Source of the DNA: Methylobacterium sp. SyP6R
GTDB taxonomy: Bacteria > Pseudomonadota > Alphaproteobacteria > Rhizobiales > Beijerinckiaceae
NCBI RefSeq assembly: GCF_019216885.1
Contig: NZ_JAAQRC020000001.1
Coordinates: 6,123,501 to 6,187,500 of the forward strand
DNA length: 64,000 nucleotides
Reading direction: 5' to 3'
Position numbers and translations under genes: made by a program. How positions within the stretch are numbered: the stretch's first letter is position 1; the number at the start of each line of letters is the position of its first letter. The notes beneath the pieces were generated by a model. The model had not been told where the DNA came from. It was given only the letters and a program-made list of their open reading frames with translations, and did no database searches. Of the stretch, positions 1 to 9,543 are shown piece by piece.

Positions 1-701
1 AAGATCTCGCGGCGCAGGGCCCCCTCCTCCACCAGGGTGCCGGGGGCGAGCAGGCGGGCGAGGTCGAGAAGCTCGATCGCCTTGCGCGGGGCCTCGCGCA
101 CGGTGACCGCGGCGAGAGTCAGGGCGAGCTGGCCGGCGAGGCCGGGGGGCTGGCTGCGCGGATCGAAGCGGCCGAGCAGGGTCCGGGCCTCGCGCTCGCG
201 GCCCTCCAGATAGGCGAGCGCGCCGCGCACCAGGGCCGAATCGTCCTCCGACAGCTTGGCCGCCTCGCGCATCCGCCGCAGGACCGCCGGACCGCCGCCG
301 CTGAGCGCGAAGGTCACCGCCGCCCGCACGTTCTCGGGCGCTGCCCACGTGTCCGGATCGAGGGCGAGCAGGCGCTGCTCGATATGGCCGAGGAGCTGGC
401 GCTGGGCGAGATGGGCCTGGGTCGAGCCGCGGGCGATCCGGTCCTGCAGGAGCTGCAGCGTGCGCACCAGCTCGACCGGCAGACCGCGGGGCGCCACCGG
501 CAGCGGCTCGATGGGCTTGGCCGGCGCGCCGTGGCCGCCATGGCCGTCCCCTCCCCCGCCATGGGCATCGGCGGCGGGCGCGGCATGGCCGTCGCCGCCG
601 CCATGGCCGTCCCCGGCGGCGCGGGCCGGCAGCGTCGTCAGGAGACCGGCGGCGAGGAGAAGTCCGGCCGTCGCGAGGCCGGCTTTGCGGCGGCGGCTCA
701 T
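1..701 (-). CDS. motC: Chemotaxis/flagellar motility protein MotC, partial (C-terminus beyond window)
   Basis: The first 233 codons of a minus-strand gene are visible; the rest lies beyond the left edge. The ATG at 701 overlaps the motB stop as ATGA, so the two are translationally coupled. An N-terminal signal peptide ends near residue 29 (LPARA-AG), followed by a His/Gly-rich stretch (about residues 30-62) and then an alpha-helical segment. In rhizobia MotC is a periplasmic protein that binds MotB and supports the flagellar motor. The assignment rests on position directly after motB, the exported helical character and general resemblance to rhizobial MotC. The His-rich spacer could bind metal, but that is only a guess. 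Confidence 0.8.
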   Translation of the reverse strand, partial: MSRRRKAGLATAGLLLAAGLLTTLPARAAGDGHGGGDGHAAPAADAHGGGGDGHGGHGAPAKPIEPLPVAPRGLPVELVRTLQLLQDRIARGSTQAHLAQRQLLGHIEQRLLALDPDTWAAPENVRAAVTFALSGGGPAVLRRMREAAKLSEDDSALVRGALAYLEGREREARTLLGRFDPRSQPPGLAGQLALTLAAVTVREAPRKAIELLDLARLLAPGTLVEEGALRREI

Positions 702-2023
702 TCGGGCAGCCCCCGGACCAGGATCTCGATGCGCCGGTTCTCCGCCGCCTTCGGGTCGGCGGGGTTGCGCGGCTGGCGGTCGGCATAGCCCTCGATGCGC
801 TCGATCCGGGACTCGTCGACGCCGCCGCGCACCAGCATGTAGGAGGCCATCTGCGCCCGGGCCGTCGAGAGGCGCCAGTTGTCGTAGGTGTCGGAGCGGA
901 ACGGCCGCGCATCGGTATGGCCGCGGACCACGATGCGGCCCGGCCGGCTGTTGATCACCTTGGCGATCTTCTCGATCGCCCGCACCACCTTCGGCGTCGG
1001 CTCGGCCGAGCCGACGCCGAACATGCTGAAGTCGATCTCGTCGGTGATGCTGATCAGGATACCCTCGCCCGAGCGGCGCACCTCGACCTTCGGGGTCGGC
1101 GTGCCGGTGGTGGCGAGCGGCGCCACCGCCTTGGCGATCTCGGCCTTCATGGCGGCGACCGCGGCGGTCTCGGCGGCCTTCTCCTTCGTCGAATCCTTCG
1201 GATCCCTGGCAAGATCCTTGGCCGCATCCTTCGGGGCGTCCGCGGGCGCCGGCACCTTGAGGGCGGCCGACTTCGCGGCGTCCTTGGCGTCCTTCGCCGG
1301 ATCCTTGGGGGTGAGCGGCAGCCCGTCATCGGCCGAGGCGACGCGGGTGGGCGCGTCCTTCGGGTCGCGCGGCTTGGCCGCCGCCACCTGGCCGGCGGCG
1401 TCGAGGCGGTTCTCGGACGGGGCCGAGACCGCGGTGCCGACCTTGCCCGGCCGCTCGGTGCGGTGGCGCGGCAGCGGCTCGACCTGCCAGTAGAGCGGAT
1501 CGAACGGATCGCGCGCCGCGTCGCCGCCGCTGATGCCGGGCTGGCCGGATTCGACCGCGGCCGCGTCGGAACTCGCCGTGTCGCCGCGCTCGCCCTCGGA
1601 GGCGAGCCGCGCCAGCACGGCGTAGGGGTCCTGGAACAGCGCCGATTCCCGCGCCCGGCTGCCCGGCGCGGCCTCGCTCGCCTTGTCGCCGGCCTTGCCC
1701 TCGCCCTTGCCTTCCCCCTTGCCCTCAGCCCCCTTGCCCTCGGCCTTGCCGCCCTCGGCACCGGGCTCGGAGGGGGTGTCGTGGGGATCGCGCAGACCCT
1801 TCTTGTCGTGGGTGACCTCGGCGAGCTTCACCGGGTTGAAGTACTCGGCGATGGTCTGCTTCTGCTCCTTGCTGGTGGAGTTGATCAGCCACATCACGAG
1901 GAACAGCGCCATCATGGCGGTCATGAAGTCGGCGAGCGCGATCTTCCACGCGCCGCCGTGATGGCCGTCCTCGTGGTCGCCGTGCCGCTTGATGATGATG
2001 ATTTCCTGGTGGCCTTCGGACAT
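698..2023 (-). CDS. motB: Flagellar motor stator protein MotB (OmpA-like C-terminus)
   Basis: 441 aa. It is a stator subunit that couples ion flow to flagellar rotation and anchors the stator to peptidoglycan. A single membrane segment lies at about residues 28-48, with the conserved ion-binding Asp (D32 in ALADFMTAMM). A long, low-complexity Lys/Asp/Ala/Pro linker follows (about 75-300, with repeated KDAAK-like units). The C-terminal OmpA-like peptidoglycan-binding domain (about 310-435) contains RGHTDARPF. The linker makes it longer than the roughly 300 aa of enteric MotB, as is usual in Rhizobiales. It starts 1 bp after the FliH-like stop and overlaps motC by 4 bp. motA is not in this window. 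Confidence 0.93.
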   Translation of the reverse strand: MSEGHQEIIIIKRHGDHEDGHHGGAWKIALADFMTAMMALFLVMWLINSTSKEQKQTIAEYFNPVKLAEVTHDKKGLRDPHDTPSEPGAEGGKAEGKGAEGKGEGKGEGKAGDKASEAAPGSRARESALFQDPYAVLARLASEGERGDTASSDAAAVESGQPGISGGDAARDPFDPLYWQVEPLPRHRTERPGKVGTAVSAPSENRLDAAGQVAAAKPRDPKDAPTRVASADDGLPLTPKDPAKDAKDAAKSAALKVPAPADAPKDAAKDLARDPKDSTKEKAAETAAVAAMKAEIAKAVAPLATTGTPTPKVEVRRSGEGILISITDEIDFSMFGVGSAEPTPKVVRAIEKIAKVINSRPGRIVVRGHTDARPFRSDTYDNWRLSTARAQMASYMLVRGGVDESRIERIEGYADRQPRNPADPKAAENRRIEILVRGLPE

Positions 2024-2024
2024 C

Positions 2025-2987
2025 TCAGGTCTCCGCCACCGCCGCCGCGATGAGGCGCGTCCAGGCGCCGAGCTGGGTATCGATCACGGTCTGGTCGGCG
2101 CTCACCTGCACCTCCGCGATCTCCGCCGTGGTGAACGAGACGGAGGCCGAAAGCGGCCCGAGGCGGGCAGCCAAGGCCGCCAGCAGGTCTTCCGGGCCGC
2201 TCACCCGGATGGTGGCCGCCTGCGGCTCGGCCAGCAGCCGCGTCAGCGCGCCGCTCAGCTCCGTCACCGCCTGGCGGCGCAGGGCGTCGGTCAGGACCGG
2301 CACCAGCAGCCGGGCGATCCGGTCCGACAGGGTCGCGTCGAGGGCGCGGAGCGCCGCCGCGAAGCCGTCGGCCAGGGCCTCGGCCTCGGCCTCGCTCCAG
2401 TGCCGGCGCGCCTCGGCGAGGCGGGCTTCCGCGGCTTGCGCCGCCCGGAGGCGGGCGATCTCCGCCTCCTCCCGCGCCTCGGCCAGGCCCTGCTGCCGGC
2501 CGCGCTCCTCGGCGGCGGCGAGCAGAGCGGCGCGCTCCTCCGGCGTCTCGCGCTTGGGCGCGGCCGGCTTGACGAAGGGCGAGGCGACGGCCGCCGGCTC
2601 GGCCGCGGGCGGGGCGGCGAGGGCCTGGGCCGCGATGGCGGCCAAGACGGGGGGCAAGACGGGGGGCAGGCCGGACGAGGCGGCGACGGGGGGTATCACG
2701 ATCGAGGGCGTGTCGATCGAGGACTTGACCGGACGCGGCAGCAGGCCGTCCTGCCAATCCGCCGGGGGGCCGTCGAGCAGCCCGGCCGCCGGACGTTCCG
2801 TCGCCGGACGTTCCGTCCGGGCCGGCTCGACCCGGATCGCGTCCGGGGTCTCGGGGACGGGGATGGGTGCGCGGGGGGCCCGGGCGAGGCCGGCCCAGGG
2901 GTCGCCGAAGGCCGGGGTCGACGCGGCCTGGGACGGAACCGGCGCGGGTGCGAATTCCGGCAGGTAGCGGGCGATCGGCGCGTCCAT
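2025..2987 (-). CDS. FliH-like flagellar assembly protein
   Basis: 320 aa if started at the ATG at 2987, which shares one base with the fliF stop (TGATG); a GTG one codon upstream is also possible. The N-terminal half is Pro/Ala-rich and poorly conserved. Residues about 165-225 form a charged coiled coil (E/R/A-rich, with AEARRHWSEAEAEALADG). The C-terminal part looks like the FliH/SctL stalk domain that regulates the export ATPase FliI and links it to the C-ring. The name is inferred from this architecture and the position between fliF and motB; sequence identity to well-known FliH proteins looks low. Confidence 0.6.
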   Translation of the reverse strand: MDAPIARYLPEFAPAPVPSQAASTPAFGDPWAGLARAPRAPIPVPETPDAIRVEPARTERPATERPAAGLLDGPPADWQDGLLPRPVKSSIDTPSIVIPPVAASSGLPPVLPPVLAAIAAQALAAPPAAEPAAVASPFVKPAAPKRETPEERAALLAAAEERGRQQGLAEAREEAEIARLRAAQAAEARLAEARRHWSEAEAEALADGFAAALRALDATLSDRIARLLVPVLTDALRRQAVTELSGALTRLLAEPQAATIRVSGPEDLLAALAARLGPLSASVSFTTAEIAEVQVSADQTVIDTQLGAWTRLIAAAVAET

Positions 2988-4699
2988 CACGCCATTTCCT
3001 CACGCATCAGCCAGCGCTTGAGGATCGCGGCGACCTGCTCCTCGTCGAGGTCGATCAGCTGCTCCAGGCGCTTCTGCGGCGAGTTCTTCGCCTTCTCGGC
3101 CATGTCCTCGATGAGGCTCGCCATGGCGGGCATCCCGTCGGGGCCGGCGAGCGCCGCCTGGCCGGGCACGGCGCCCGGCAAGGCCTGTCCGGGAGCCGGC
3201 AGGGCGCCGGCCTCGGCCATCGCGGCGCCCGGTAGCGCCGCGGCACCCGCCGCCTCCAGGGCCGCGATCTCGGTCTGGGCGGCTTCCGGCGGCGCCAGGA
3301 TGGCGCGGAGCGCCGGGCGCAGGCCGAACCAGATCAGCAGACCCGCCACCACCAGGATGGTGGCCGCGTTGATGAGGGTCGCCGACTGGCGCATCATCAC
3401 GTCGGCGATGCTGAGCGGCGGCACCGGCTCGAGGGCCTGGCCGTCGTTGATGAAGCTCACCGCCGCGACCTTGACCGTGTCGCCGCGATCCTTGCTGGCG
3501 CCGGCCGCCGAGGCGACGATCTGCTCGATCTCGGCGATCTGCTTGTCGAGGTTGACGGTGGCGGCGTCCTTGTCCGTCTGGCCGGCCTGCGCGGCGAGGC
3601 GCGAGCGGTTGACCAGCACCGCGACCGAGAGGTGCTTGACCGCGTAGCCGTCGCTCACCGTCTGGACGACCTTCTGGCCGATCTCGTAGTTGGTGAGGTC
3701 CTCCTTCTTGGAGGTCTCGTTGCTGGCAGTGTCGTTGCCGTCCGAACGGGTGCGCTGGTCGGGCAGGTTCTGCTGGGCGGAAGTCGGCCGCTGGGCGCTG
3801 CGGTTCTGGCTGTTCTCGTTCTCGCGCGTCGAGCGGACCGAGCGGGCGACCTGCTGGTCGGGGTTGTAGATCGTCTCGCTGGTCGAGGTCTTGTCGGTGT
3901 TGAGCTGGGCCGCGACGCTGACCTCGAAGTTGCCCAGCCCGAGATAGGGGGTCAGCGCCCGGCGGATGCGGTCCTGCACCTCGTGGCTCATGTCCTTCTC
4001 CAGGCTCGCCATCTTGCCGGTCGGGGCCTGGCCGCCGTCGTCGCCCGACAGGAGCAGCGTGCCGTCGGCGCCGATCACCGTGACCCGGTCGGGCTTCATG
4101 CCGGGGATCGCCGAGGCGACGAGCTGGCGGATCGCCTGGGCGCCGCTGCGGTCGTCGGCCGGCTCGGTGCGCACCACCACGGAGGCCGAGGGAGGCTGCT
4201 GGTCGCGCCGGAACGAGCCGCGCTCCGGCAGCACGATGTGGACGCGCGCCGCGCGCACGCCCTTCATGCCCTGGATCGTGCGGGCGATCTCGCCCTCGAG
4301 CGCGCGGACCCGCGTCACCTCCTGCATGAACGAGGTCATGCCCAGCGACCCGAGGTCGTTGAACAATTCGTAGCCCGACTTCGAGCTCTGCGGCAGGCCC
4401 TTCTCGGCGAGCAGCATCCGGGCTTGCGCGGTATTGCCGTAGGGCACCAGCACGGCGGCGCCGTCGGCGCTCACGTCGAAGCGGATGCCCGCATCCTTGA
4501 GCACGCCGCCGATGCGCGCCACGTCTTCGCGGGACAGGCCGGTATAGAGCGTCTCCTGCGCCGGCCGGCTCAGGTAGTAGGCGCCCAGGCCCACCGCCAG
4601 GAACACCACGAGGCCGATGAGCCCGAGCGCGGCGAGGCGCCGGGGGCCGAGTTCGACGATGTTGCTCCAGAGCCTTTCGGCTTGCTCGCGACCGGACAT
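2987..4699 (-). CDS. fliF: Flagellar MS-ring protein FliF
   Basis: 570 aa. It forms the membrane-embedded MS ring on which the basal body, C-ring and export gate assemble. A first membrane segment lies at about residues 20-42. The ring-building YscJ/FliF region follows, including the stretch from PAQETLYTGLSREDVARI to RAARVHIVLPERGSF. A variable Asn/Ser/Gln-rich periplasmic loop is at about 280-335, a second membrane segment at about 440-462, and the cytoplasmic tail that contacts FliG ends EEQVAAILKRWL. The frame also opens at a GTG at 4735, but the ATG at 4699 gives the normal N-terminus (MSGREQAERLW). It is the first gene of the fliF-fliH-motB-motC operon seen here. Confidence 0.95.
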   Translation of the reverse strand: MSGREQAERLWSNIVELGPRRLAALGLIGLVVFLAVGLGAYYLSRPAQETLYTGLSREDVARIGGVLKDAGIRFDVSADGAAVLVPYGNTAQARMLLAEKGLPQSSKSGYELFNDLGSLGMTSFMQEVTRVRALEGEIARTIQGMKGVRAARVHIVLPERGSFRRDQQPPSASVVVRTEPADDRSGAQAIRQLVASAIPGMKPDRVTVIGADGTLLLSGDDGGQAPTGKMASLEKDMSHEVQDRIRRALTPYLGLGNFEVSVAAQLNTDKTSTSETIYNPDQQVARSVRSTRENENSQNRSAQRPTSAQQNLPDQRTRSDGNDTASNETSKKEDLTNYEIGQKVVQTVSDGYAVKHLSVAVLVNRSRLAAQAGQTDKDAATVNLDKQIAEIEQIVASAAGASKDRGDTVKVAAVSFINDGQALEPVPPLSIADVMMRQSATLINAATILVVAGLLIWFGLRPALRAILAPPEAAQTEIAALEAAGAAALPGAAMAEAGALPAPGQALPGAVPGQAALAGPDGMPAMASLIEDMAEKAKNSPQKRLEQLIDLDEEQVAAILKRWLMREEMA

Positions 4700-4832
4700 C
4701 TCTTTTCGCCAATCCCGTCCCAGCGCAGGCGACACTGCCTCATCGCTCTCTTGACGCCCCTGCCTTGTGCGGAGGTTGCGCGCCCCTTGTGCGCCGGCGC
4801 ACCCGGCGGCGGACCGGTCGGTTGACGGCTTC

Positions 4833-4872
4833 GATGATGATCGTCATCAATACAAACATGACGGCGGTCATG
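4833..4872. promoter_or_regulatory. Two adjacent palindromes, probable TetR-type operator of the SDR gene
   Basis: Directly upstream of the SDR gene at 4912 lie two inverted repeats. GATGA-N6-TCATC is at 4833-4848, and CATGAC-N4-GTCATG is perfect at 4857-4872. Both fit the 14-bp core ATGA-N6-TCAT. The same core appears at 11253-11266 in front of a divergent TetR gene, so a shared repressor is likely. The region also carries the fliF promoter on the other strand. Confidence 0.5.
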
Positions 4873-4911
4873 AAAAACCGCCGATCCGGAGCACGACCCA
4901 GGAGCTTTGCC

Positions 4912-5697
4912 ATGAGTGACCAGACGCCCGCCGCCCTGATCACCGGTGCCTCGTCCGGCATCGGAGCGACCTATGCCGACCGTCTCGCCCGGCGCGGCCA
5001 TCCCCTGGTGCTGGTGGCGCGCGACGCCGCCCGGCTCGAGGCCCTCGCGACGCGGCTGCGGTCGGAGACCGGCGTCGCGGTCGACGTGCTGCCCGCCGAC
5101 CTCACCGATCCATCGGGCCTCGCCGCGGTCGAGGCGCGCCTGCGCGACGATGCGGGACTCGGGCTCCTCGTCAACAATGCCGGCGCGGCGGCGCCGGCAG
5201 GCTTCGCCGACCCCGACCTCACGCCGCAATACCGCCTCGTCGACCTCAACGTGGTGGCGCTGACGCGGCTCGCCGGCGCCGCCGCGCAGGGGTTCCTCGT
5301 CCGGGGCAGCGGGGCGATCGTCAATATCGGCTCGGTGGTGGCGCTCGCGCCCGAGTGGCTGCCCGGCGTCTACGGGGCCACCAAGGCCTACGTGCTGACC
5401 CTGTCGCAGGCCCTCCGGTCGGAGCTGGGGCCGCGCGGCCTCTACGTCCAGGCCGTGCTGCCGGCCGCGACCCGCACGGAAATCTGGGAGCGCTCGGGAC
5501 GGGCGGTGGAGAGCCTGCCGGGCGTGATGGCGGTCGGCGAACTGGTCGATGCCGCGCTCAAAGGTTTCGACCGGCGCGAGGCGGTGACGATCCCATCCCT
5601 GCCGGACGAGGGCCAGTGGGAGGCCTTCGAGGCCGCACGCCGGGCGATGGTGCCGAATTTTTCGCAAGAGCACGCCGCCGCGCGCTACCGCGACTGA
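4912..5697 (+). CDS. SDR-family NAD(P)-dependent oxidoreductase
   Basis: 261 aa classical short-chain dehydrogenase. The cofactor motif GASSGIG lies at about residues 12-18, NNAG at about 86-89, the catalytic Ser in IGSVVAL, and the Tyr/Lys pair in YGATK. The ATG at 4912 has GGAG 7 bp upstream; the open frame extends further back but would run through the two operator palindromes. The substrate cannot be told from sequence. It is monocistronic and divergent from fliF. The operator-like palindromes suggest induction through a TetR regulator, possibly the one at 11.3 kb. Confidence 0.88.
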   Translation: MSDQTPAALITGASSGIGATYADRLARRGHPLVLVARDAARLEALATRLRSETGVAVDVLPADLTDPSGLAAVEARLRDDAGLGLLVNNAGAAAPAGFADPDLTPQYRLVDLNVVALTRLAGAAAQGFLVRGSGAIVNIGSVVALAPEWLPGVYGATKAYVLTLSQALRSELGPRGLYVQAVLPAATRTEIWERSGRAVESLPGVMAVGELVDAALKGFDRREAVTIPSLPDEGQWEAFEAARRAMVPNFSQEHAAARYRD

Positions 5698-5947
5698 CGA
5701 TGAGACGGCGCCGCGATTCGCCCGGGGTAAGACGAGTCCTGGGTTTGCGGATCGCGCGCCGTCCGGCAATGGAGCAAAACGGAATTTCGCCTTGCAACGG
5801 CTTCCCATGGGGAACGCCCGATGCAATCGACCGACGGTCGTTCCGCCGGTCGTGACCGGGGATGGCCCGGGCTTCACGCGCCCTTAACGTCGGATCGACA
5901 GGCTCGAATCGGTCGCCCCCGGCCTGCCGAGCCCTTTGCCCCCCGCC

Positions 5948-7963
5948 ATGACCTCGCGACGCCTGCCCGCTCTGCGCTCCATCGGAGGCAAGCTCACCGC
6001 CGCCCTGCTCGCCTGCTCGCTGACGGCGACCGCGCTCCTCGGATGGACCGCCTACCGGCAGCAGCACGAGGCCGCCGACGCCGCCATCGCCGCGGCCCTG
6101 AACCAGCGCTATCGGGCGGTGGCGGATGCGATGGCCGACCAGGGCCAGCGGGCGCTGGCGGTCTCGACGGGCCTCGCCCACGACCCGGCGATCGGCGAGG
6201 CGATGCAGGCCGGCGACCGCCCGGCGATCCTCGCGCGCTACGCGGCGCTCGGAGCGCCGCTCGCCGACGGCCTGAACCTGCGGCTCGTCAGCTTCTTCCG
6301 ACCCGACGGCCTCGCGCTCGCGCGGCTGCACGCGCCGAACGCCCACGGCGATTCGGTGCTCGCCCGCCGCGCCACCGTGCGGGCGGTGTTGCAGAGCGGC
6401 AGGCCCGCCACCGGCATCGAGCCCGGGCGGGACACGATCGCGATCTTCGCCACGGTGCCGGTCGTGCGCAACGGCGCCACGGTCGGCATCGTCGATGTCG
6501 GCAGCCCGCTCGGCGCCGGCTTCCTCGCCGACCTGAAGCGGCGGCTCGGCGTCGACCTGGCCTTCCACCTCGTCAAGGACGGCACGCGCACGACCCTGGC
6601 GGCGACCTTTTCGGACAAGACCCTGCTCGACTCTGCCGGTCATGCGGAGGCCCTGGCCGAGGCGACCGCCCAATCGATCGCCGAGGCGACGGCCAAGGCG
6701 ATCTCCTGGCGCGAGACCGCCCTCTCGGGGCGCGAGACCGCCGTGACGGCCGGCCCGCTCGTCACCTTCGCCGGCCAGGCGATCGGCACGATCGAGGTGG
6801 CGCTCGACATCTCGGACCTGGTCGCCGCGCGGCACCGGGCCGCCCTGACGCTGCTGGGCGTGCTCGCCCTCGCCGCCCTGGCGGCGCTCGCCGTCGCCTG
6901 GGCGCTCGCCCGGCATATCGGCCGGCCGCTCGCCGCCCTCGACCGTACCATGCAGGCCCTCGCCGAGGGCCATCTCGACGCGGCCGTGCCGGGGACGGAG
7001 CGGAGCGACGAGGTCGGCACCATGGCCCGCTCGGTCCGGCTGTTCCGCGATGGCCTCGCCGAGGCCGAAGCCTTGCGCGCCGCGGAGGAGACGGGCCGGG
7101 CGCAGCGCGAACGCCGGGCCGGCGCGGTGGACGACCTGGTGCGGGGCTTCGACCGGGCGGTGGGCGAGGTCGTCGGCATGGTCTCGGCGGCGGCGACCGA
7201 GATGCAGGCGACGGCGGCCCAGCTCACCGCCACCGCGGGCGAATCCGCCCGGCGCTCGGCCTCCGTGGCGGAAGCCGCCGGCGATGCCGCCCGCAACGTC
7301 CGGATGGTATCGGACGCGGCCGGCACGCTGGGCGCCTCGGTCAGCGAGATCGACCGCCAGGCCGCCGCCTCGGCCGAGCGCTCGAAGGAAGCGGTCGCGG
7401 AGGCCGCGCAGGCCGGCACGATCGTGGCGGACCTCGCCGGTGCCGCCAACCGGATCGGCGACGTGCTCGCCCTCATCTCAGGGATCGCCCAGCAGACGAA
7501 CCTTCTGGCGCTCAACGCGACGATCGAGGCGGCCCGGGCCGGCGAGGCGGGGCGCGGCTTCGCGGTCGTCGCGGCGGAGGTCAAGCAGCTCGCCGGCCAG
7601 ACCGCCAAGGCGACGGCCGAGATTTCCGAGCAGATCGCGTGGATCCAGGCCTCGACCGGGCGGGCCGTGACGGCGATCGCCGGGATCACCGAGACGATCC
7701 ACGCGGTGAGCGACACCGCCGAGGTCATCGCCGGCACCGTGCGCGAGCAGGGCAGCGCGACCCGGGCGATCGTCAGCTCCGTCGGCCAAGCCTCGACCCG
7801 CACCGGCGACGTCACCGCGACGATCGCGGGCGTGTCGCAGGCCGCCCGGGAGACCGGCCACGCCGCCACCCAGGTGCTCTCCACCTCCTCGGAGCTTGCC
7901 GGCCAAGCCGAGCGCCTGCGTGGGCAGGTACAGGGGTTTCTGGAGGCGGTGCGGGCGGCGTGA
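5948..7963 (+). CDS. Methyl-accepting chemotaxis protein with periplasmic Cache-type sensor
   Basis: 671 aa chemoreceptor. Membrane segment 1 (about residues 11-31) is followed by a 260-residue periplasmic sensor domain, probably a double Cache fold (contains [17 protein letters not shown]). Membrane segment 2 lies at about 298-318, then HAMP and a signalling coiled coil with the conserved hairpin ([20 protein letters not shown]) that contacts CheA/CheW. No C-terminal CheR/CheB tether pentapeptide is seen. ATG 5948 was chosen; a TTG four codons upstream is possible and neither has a strong Shine-Dalgarno sequence. No che genes are adjacent, so it feeds a distant chemotaxis system. Confidence 0.9.
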   Translation: MTSRRLPALRSIGGKLTAALLACSLTATALLGWTAYRQQHEAADAAIAAALNQRYRAVADAMADQGQRALAVSTGLAHDPAIGEAMQAGDRPAILARYAALGAPLADGLNLRLVSFFRPDGLALARLHAPNAHGDSVLARRATVRAVLQSGRPATGIEPGRDTIAIFATVPVVRNGATVGIVDVGSPLGAGFLADLKRRLGVDLAFHLVKDGTRTTLAATFSDKTLLDSAGHAEALAEATAQSIAEATAKAISWRETALSGRETAVTAGPLVTFAGQAIGTIEVALDISDLVAARHRAALTLLGVLALAALAALAVAWALARHIGRPLAALDRTMQALAEGHLDAAVPGTERSDEVGTMARSVRLFRDGLAEAEALRAAEETGRAQRERRAGAVDDLVRGFDRAVGEVVGMVSAAATEMQATAAQLTATAGESARRSASVAEAAGDAARNVRMVSDAAGTLGASVSEIDRQAAASAERSKEAVAEAAQAGTIVADLAGAANRIGDVLALISGIAQQTNLLALNATIEAARAGEAGRGFAVVAAEVKQLAGQTAKATAEISEQIAWIQASTGRAVTAIAGITETIHAVSDTAEVIAGTVREQGSATRAIVSSVGQASTRTGDVTATIAGVSQAARETGHAATQVLSTSSELAGQAERLRGQVQGFLEAVRAA

Positions 7964-8044
7964 GGGTTGTCCGTCCAGGGTCAGCGCCGGTGGCTTGGGT
8001 TATGCGATGGGCTGCTGTGGATAGAAATCGGCGGTCGACGCTTG

Positions 8045-8083
8045 CATGTACGGAAAACCTCCCAAGCTAGATTTCCGTACATG
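8045..8083. repeat. Perfect 12-bp inverted repeat at left border of low-GC islet
   Basis: CATGTACGGAAA (8045-8056) and TTTCCGTACATG (8072-8083) are exact inverted copies separated by 15 bp. No T-tract follows, so it does not look like a standard terminator. The inner CGGAAA core recurs in palindromes at 8171-8178 and 9905-9924, around the low-GC gene. It could be a recombination or protein-binding site. Confidence 0.6.
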
Positions 8084-8152
8084 GCGTCAATCCGACAGGG
8101 TTTGTCGCGCACAGTCCACGGCGGAGATCGGCCAGCTGTCCGGCAGCCGACG

Positions 8153-8184
8153 CCCTGCCGTGAAATACATGTTTTCCGGCAGGG
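8153..8184. terminator. Hairpin between chemoreceptor and orphan gene
   Basis: CCCTGCCG (8153-8160) pairs with CGGCAGGG (8177-8184) across a 16-bp loop containing GTTTTCC. It lies between convergent genes and could terminate either, but there is no clear U-run. It also shares the GTTTTCCG string with the palindrome at 9905-9924. Confidence 0.4.
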
Positions 8185-8217
8185 TGTGGCATCATACGAC
8201 TTCGCTAGTTGGCACCA

Positions 8218-9543
8218 TTAACATCCACAAGGGGCGATATTAGCAGCAGTCAAATCCTGTTCGGCTAAGAGGATAAGTGATTGGTAAAAATATCCTTCAT
8301 TCGTATCTGTTGTATTCAGCTGGGGCATAGGATGTTCACCATCAAGATAGTCATAAGTAGTCGTTGCTTGTATTAGGTTGTCAGAAGACACCGCCTGCTG
8401 CATAATGGAATTATTTACTCCTGCTTGGTTATTATAATAATCTGAAAGACTGGAAACTGTATTAAATGTCACAGATGTAGAATTTTTTCCGACCAACGGA
8501 ATATCAAACATGAGTGTGCAGGTATACTTGACATTCCCCTGATCATCAACAAGTTGTATCTGCATAGCGTAACCGATACCATTGGTTTGGCTATTACTAT
8601 TAAAACTTATATCGCCATACATAGCTTGATTTACTGGCAAGGCTCCTGGAACGGGAGAACCAGAGCATACTGGAATAAACGGTGTATAGCTTTTTATGCT
8701 GCTATCGCTGTTGAATTCTACCGGCCCACTAACGAGCTTCCCCTCATCAAAATATAGCGACCATATCGCCTTGTAGCGCGTCACGTTCCAAAGTCGTACG
8801 CGCTGAGCCGAAGAATGAAAAATAAACGATAGAACAATGAATACAGCGGCAATACCGAGGCCTATCCCGATAAAACTCCACGAAAGCGAAATTTCTATTT
8901 CAACCGTTCCCTCCGTTCCCTCAGTAATAGCGGTGCTGGCGTCAGAGTCTGCCTCGCTGATGCTATCATCGAGATCTGCCGGGTCTGTAAAGTCTCCCAA
9001 TCCGATGTTTGCAATTTGCGCAGCATATTGGCTTGCGACGTTATCAATACATCCTTTGATAATACTTTTCAGAATTGAAAAACCGACAGCACCGACGGAA
9101 GTCATTCCCAGCCACCAGAGTACCTGTGACGTAGGAGAATTGTTGTATCCGATACTCATTGTTAGGGCGCCGATACCATTGAAGGTTACGCCGTTGATTG
9201 TTTGCGTGGTATCGTTGGGATTGAGATCGCCGTTACTATCAACCGTCAAATTGGCTTGCATAGATATATAATATGAATTACCGGCGCCATCGCTTGATTT
9301 GATATAGTAAATCGGCAGTCCGTTTTCGTCCTCGGCTGTCTCCCAAGCGTTTACACCACCTTGTATAAGCTGCTGAAACAGCTTGCTAGTTTGATTTGCA
9401 TTGTTAAAATAGTTTACAGTCGCTGCACCGCCTTTTGCAGCTGCGAATACGCTATTAAGGGTTCTATCTGTTGCAAAATCTCCCGACAGTGGATTTGTCA
9501 TTCTCGCTGCGCCAAGCCCAATCTTGAGCGATTGATCAGACAT
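8218..9543 (-). CDS. Orphan low-GC protein with two central hydrophobic segments (possible membrane-active protein)
   Basis: 441 aa; I do not recognise the family. GC content is far below the neighbours (about 43-45%) and the composition is rich in Asn, Ser, Thr, Ile and Tyr, indicating transfer. No signal peptide. Residues 1-140 are polar and predicted mixed alpha/beta. A hydrophobic segment spans about 141-163 (VLWWLGMTSVGAVGFSILKS). A very acidic linker follows (about 186-218), then a second hydrophobic helix (about 222-243), then a beta-rich C-terminal region of 190 residues ending in CGC. Two membrane-capable segments inside an otherwise soluble-looking protein resemble pore-forming proteins, but no motif proves that. 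The start is the ATG at 9543. Confidence 0.7.
   Translation of the reverse strand: MSDQSLKIGLGAARMTNPLSGDFATDRTLNSVFAAAKGGAATVNYFNNANQTSKLFQQLIQGGVNAWETAEDENGLPIYYIKSSDGAGNSYYISMQANLTVDSNGDLNPNDTTQTINGVTFNGIGALTMSIGYNNSPTSQVLWWLGMTSVGAVGFSILKSIIKGCIDNVASQYAAQIANIGLGDFTDPADLDDSISEADSDASTAITEGTEGTVEIEISLSWSFIGIGLGIAAVFIVLSFIFHSSAQRVRLWNVTRYKAIWSLYFDEGKLVSGPVEFNSDSSIKSYTPFIPVCSGSPVPGALPVNQAMYGDISFNSNSQTNGIGYAMQIQLVDDQGNVKYTCTLMFDIPLVGKNSTSVTFNTVSSLSDYYNNQAGVNNSIMQQAVSSDNLIQATTTYDYLDGEHPMPQLNTTDTNEGYFYQSLILLAEQDLTAANIAPCGC

Noticed and set aside
917..2053. Plus-strand open frame opposite motB
   Set aside because: Antisense shadow of motB; low-complexity Arg/Gly/Leu content.
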